Positions 59,871 to 64,000 of a stretch of 64,000 bases of DNA are shown here, piece by piece. Source of the DNA: Dicaeum eximium (Eukaryota > Chordata > Aves > Passeriformes > Dicaeidae); contig VWZP01002400.1 of assembly GCA_013396995.1 (NCBI GenBank), positions 3,410,001 through 3,474,000 on the forward strand, written 5' to 3'. Numbering within the stretch: the stretch's first letter is position 1; each line of letters starts with the position of its first letter. The notes beneath the pieces were generated by a model. The model did not search any database. It saw only the letters and a program-made list of their open reading frames with translations, and was not told the origin of the DNA. The translations under genes were made by a program, and so were the position numbers.

Positions 59871-62800
59871 GTAAGTCAGTCACAACAGCACTTTCAGGTA
59901 GCTCACTGATGCTTTTCTTTTTCGCTTCTGTGAGCAAAACCTCTGCCAAAAAAATCTTAACTCAGCATCATTCTCTGGCTTCCTCTAATGTTTCTGAACA
60001 GCACCTTTGTCTGTTACCTGTCATTTCAGCTGCTTTTTTTTCCATCTTTTCTCTTTCATCTGTTACACGGAAGCTTCATGAAAATAAATTGTGCCTGAAT
60101 TTTACATCTTTTCTGATAATGTTTTTTATGGACCTTCTTACCCTTTTTTATTTCAAATTATCCATAACACAGTCTGTAAGTTAATTATGTGTCTTCATAT
60201 TTGTGATGTAACAGATTTTAAGAAGCCTTTGTATGTATCACAGTAAGCAGAAGGTAGGACATCCTTAAAGATAGGGCTTATTTGACCAATTAGTGCTCTT
60301 GACTTGAAACCTACACCTTTTCTAACACCAAATGTGGAAAGTACTATAAGCAAGATAGTTCTGATGGTCTCACATTGCAGCTTTCATTCCTCAACAACTT
60401 TGCTGCCCTGGGCTTATTTTGTGCTCTTTTTCTGTGTAAAAGAGTCTGTATAAAGAGGATGTACAGATAAACTGATGCAACTCAAAAGTGTTTCTATACC
60501 AAATGCAGAGAAGAGAGACTAGAGAAACTTCAGTTATGAAATCAGAAATAGCTTCATCTATTCTAGGGAAAAAATAATCATATCTACTACTATAAATCTA
60601 AAACCAATTTAAAATACCTGGTTTCCAAGGATTTGATAGCCTACTAATTATAAAAAATAGTACACTGTTTCTAATAGATTTTGCCTATGATTGAGGGAGC
60701 CTGTTAGCCTCTTTTGGCTAGTTCTGAAACTTAGTGGTTTTATTTTTTTTACTGGGTGGAAATAAAATTGGCTTTGTGTAAAATTACCTTGAGTATTGCA
60801 TACCACTCTTCTGTTTCCTTACCACTGATAAATTCTTTGATATAAAGAAAGTTCTGGTGTTATACCTGCTAGTGGTCTTGAGTGTGGTGAGTCTGTCTTA
60901 AAACAGCTAATAACATATATTGCATGCAACTAGGGTGTCCTGCAAAAGGTCATTCATGGGCTGTGTTCTCTTCTTCCTGCAGAAGTGGGGCACCTATCCT
61001 CTTGTTAACAGCTTGGATGTGGCACCACTCACAGTTCAGAAGCCATATCTTTGTAGCTTGGGAGTATGAATTGCTATTTCTGAGGATAGATGAAAGTAGG
61101 AAATCTCATTGTTCCACTGTGGAATTAAACAATGAAACCTAATCTGTATAAACAGAACATTGAAGTTAGTTGAGGGAACATGATTCTGTATTCTCTAACT
61201 CAGTGGGTTCTTCCTACTGTGGTAGAATAGCTTGACTAAAGCAGCTCTTCAGAATACTTGCTGCTTTCAGACTCCTTGTTTAAAAAAAAAAAAAATTAGC
61301 TTATTTTCCACTACAGTTTATCTGGAAATAAATGCTGATATTCCATGATCTTAGAATCACTGTTCTGCACTGAGTTTAAAATTGAGTTTAAACTTTACTT
61401 TAAACAGCAGCAGTAATTTGTTTGCAAGGGAGTTCTTGAATGTTGCCACATCTTCACCTCTTTAATTTGACTCTGGTTTTCCCTACTGCATGGGATTGTA
61501 ATAAACTATACATAATTGAGATTTTTCAAGTGAGATATAGAAACCATAACAGTTTTTCTATGATGAAACATGTTCTAGAAGGACTGTTCTTGTTTTACTA
61601 ATTCAGTTTAATTTCTTCAGGCATAGAGGTGATGCGAGAGGTGAAAAGCTGTGTATCAAGCCAGGAATGTTTGTCTGACATACATTGATGAGTCTTTCAT
61701 TTGTTCATACATTCTGATTGCTCTGGAAACAACAACATAATTTTTTAGGACAACATAATTTTTCTGAAAGATTAGTCCCATTGACTGAACAGAGTCATGC
61801 TAAAACTATTTTGCTTTTAAGCTGAAACTTTCTGTATCTCTTTATTATGTCAGTGTTATAGCCCTTTGTTATCTTATTTTCTTGATTTGGAGATATCTCA
61901 TGCTACTCATCTCAACTTGATATTCTTTTGATAAGCTAAATTAACTCAAAAATCCATTTGGAAAGTGTTCCAATTCTTTAGTTTTTTTAAATCTTTCTGG
62001 TCCATAAAGCTGCTACTCAGTGCTGTCCTGCTTATAAATAAATAGCTTCTTTTATTTTATTTTACTGTAATGCACTGGGAGCTGAGGGGGAGGGGGGGGA
62101 AGGAGTTCTTGCTGTTGATGATTGATAGTAACTTCTATTTCTTGTATTTGAGTCCCATGTCCTGCATTCCTGGAGGGATTTTTGGTTTCATTTGAGACTT
62201 TTTTTTTCATGTGGAACTCTGTGGCAAAGCATCATCTTTTTTTCTTTTTAGTTGATTGGTTGGGGTTTTTTTCCCCTTCCCTCTTCTTCTGGGACCAATT
62301 AACCCAAGGAAGATTGGTTTTCCCTTACCACTTCAGCCCTGACATGCAGCTGTTGCTTTTGGTGGCACTTATCAGTGGTCTGAAGCTCATCAGCAAAATA
62401 CAGAGTAGTATCAAGCTACCAGTTCTGGCAGAATTCTTTTAAGAACAGAATTCTGTTTAATCATTTCCACTTCACTGCTTTAGATGCTGAAATTACTTGA
62501 AAGTCGTGACAGCCCAGCCTAGGCTTGTTGCAGTGTTTGTGTTCTTTCTAATTGGAGCACATCAGGTGATGTACCTGACAGAAGTCTATTACATGTCCTG
62601 GTGCTTTGTTTATTCACTTAGCTCATCAAAGGACTCTTGAATGATACTGATTAATTCCCTTTCTCTTCATTGCCAAAATCTCCCTTCTCTGAGTTAGATA
62701 TGAAGCTGACCAGCTGTAATCATGCAGTACTTTTATTTTAGAAAATCACCTTATCATTCTTACTTATCTATCTTTGTTAACACAAGTGGTTCAGGAGCAT

Positions 62801-64000
62801 TTTGAGATGGCTAGGACAGCAATTTTTCAGTTCTAATTTATGTTTACTAAACTCATTAGCGAGTTTTTCCTGCAGTATGGAAGAGGTTATTCACTGATCT
62901 TCTTTTTCCAATGTTTTTGCAATGAAACAGCATTAATACTGCTGCTCAACATTCCACTTAACAAAAAGAAAGAATAAAAAATAACCATGACTATAACTAT
63001 TGTTGTCAGACATGTTTTTTTCTCTAATGGTTTTTTTCCTTCATCAGTGCAAGCTTATAATTCACTTTGTGTTTATGCTGATAAACTAGAAGAAAAGCTT
63101 GATTTTCAAAGAAAAGAAAACTTGCTATTCCAGTCAGATAGAATAAATATTTTATTTTACAAAGTGTGTGTTTTGATTAAACAGAATCTCTCACAATAAC
63201 ATTTGCAGAATTACTCTCTTCAACTATAATCACATTTAAGGTACGTCTATAAGATTTTTGCTCTGTTTTTACAATAGTTCTAAATCCAAATATCACTCTT
63301 TAAAATGTATTTTTATTGGAGAATATGTAACTGGGTAGTCTTAAGATGAGTCACCTTTTGCTTCTATAGCTGTCATGGAAACTGGCAAGATGGAAACATT
63401 GCCAAAAAATTGAGAAGTGTTGGCAGTGTTTTAAAATTCATATACATCATCTTTACCTGTAGCATGGTTTTTCTTAGTAAGAACTTACCATTAATGCAGA
63501 TAGGACAGGCTTTGCAAAAACCAGATGAACACTAGTGCATCTTGCTGATGTGTAAATTCAGCAGACCCACAAGATCACTTCATGTGTGTGTACATTTTCT
63601 CTAATGCATCCTGAGTTACTTTAGTGGCTCTTGTGTATTCACACTGGTTCTTGCCTGCAGCAACACTCCTGTTGCAACAGTGTTTTGGGAGAGTTGATGC
63701 ACAATTCAGAAAACTTAAGTTACATTTTTGCAATTATCTGGGGAAAGGGCATGTTCAAATCCTAACAAATAACCCTAAATGCTGTAGGGTTATTCTGTCT
63801 TGGAACAGAATTCAAATTCAGGCTGGCTTGGCCCTGCAGTCACATGTCAGCAAATACAGTTCTAGTGCCTCAGTGGATTTGGTGCTTATTTTCTCTCTCA
63901 GGAGGTCTTCTGTGCCTCCTCTTGAAGAAGAAAAATGAAAGTAATCTAAGCAGCTGTTTCAGCATAAACTTCATTAGTTATCCTTAACTGTAGTGAAACT
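59871..64000 (+). other. CDC14A: CDC14A intron 15 or alternative 3' UTR
   Basis: No convincing copy of the human terminal exon is seen. If exon 15 is read through, this would be 3' UTR, with an AATAAA at 60083-60088. Contains an A run at about 61280-61293 and otherwise plain AT-rich DNA. Confidence 0.6.

Noticed and set aside
61241..61290. SSSSEYLLL reading as a possible CDC14A last exon
   Set aside because: Only loosely like SLQSEYVHY, no polypyrimidine tract before it and no stop after a short tail as in human.
59871..64000. Open frames of 70-104 codons (60924, 62182, 62987, 63624) as genes or exons
   Set aside because: No splice sites in phase, no family features, and composition like intron DNA.
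1..64000. tRNA, rRNA, microRNA clusters, CRISPR-like arrays or operon-type systems
   Set aside because: Nothing of the kind is recognisable; the window is ordinary vertebrate genic DNA, and a precise microRNA call would need folding and small-RNA data.

Overview
The window is vertebrate nuclear DNA, most likely from a bird. It has GT-AG introns, CpG-island promoters in an AT-rich background, several CR1-type LINE fragments as the main interspersed repeats, and gene models of avian compactness. Three genes are recognised from split exons with consistent splice phases, on both strands: SLC30A7 (minus, 5' part only), EXTL2 (plus, complete coding sequence) and CDC14A (plus, complete except for the initiator bases and the last short exon).

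Layout. 1-6825 holds exons 4 to 1 of SLC30A7 (zinc transporter ZnT7) on the minus strand; the rest of the gene lies off the left edge. 6200-7370 is a GC-rich island with two gaps, acting as the head-to-head promoter of SLC30A7 and EXTL2, followed by a decameric minisatellite (7401-7600) and an intronic solo LTR (8385-8930). 9684-14566 holds the coding exons of EXTL2, including a tiny first coding piece (ATG AG at 9751-9755). 14567-18690 is EXTL2 3' flank or UTR and intergenic DNA. 18730-20000 is the CDC14A CpG island, with a 109-base gap that swallows two bases of the start codon. 20022-59870 carries CDC14A exons 2 to 15, ending at the codon that precedes the short terminal exon in human; that exon is not visible up to 64000.

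The three genes are not a functional pathway. SLC30A7 loads zinc into the Golgi lumen, EXTL2 is a Golgi/ER glycosyltransferase of glycosaminoglycan linker control, and CDC14A is a dual-specificity phosphatase tied to cilia, actin and the cell cycle. The order is notable: in human, VCAM1 and GPR88 lie between EXTL2 and CDC14A, and CDC14A has the opposite relative orientation. One inversion would explain the arrangement seen here. No unknown gene system was found; the most interesting items are this rearrangement, the micro-coding exon of EXTL2, a phase-compatible cryptic exon in SLC30A7, and the promoter motifs.
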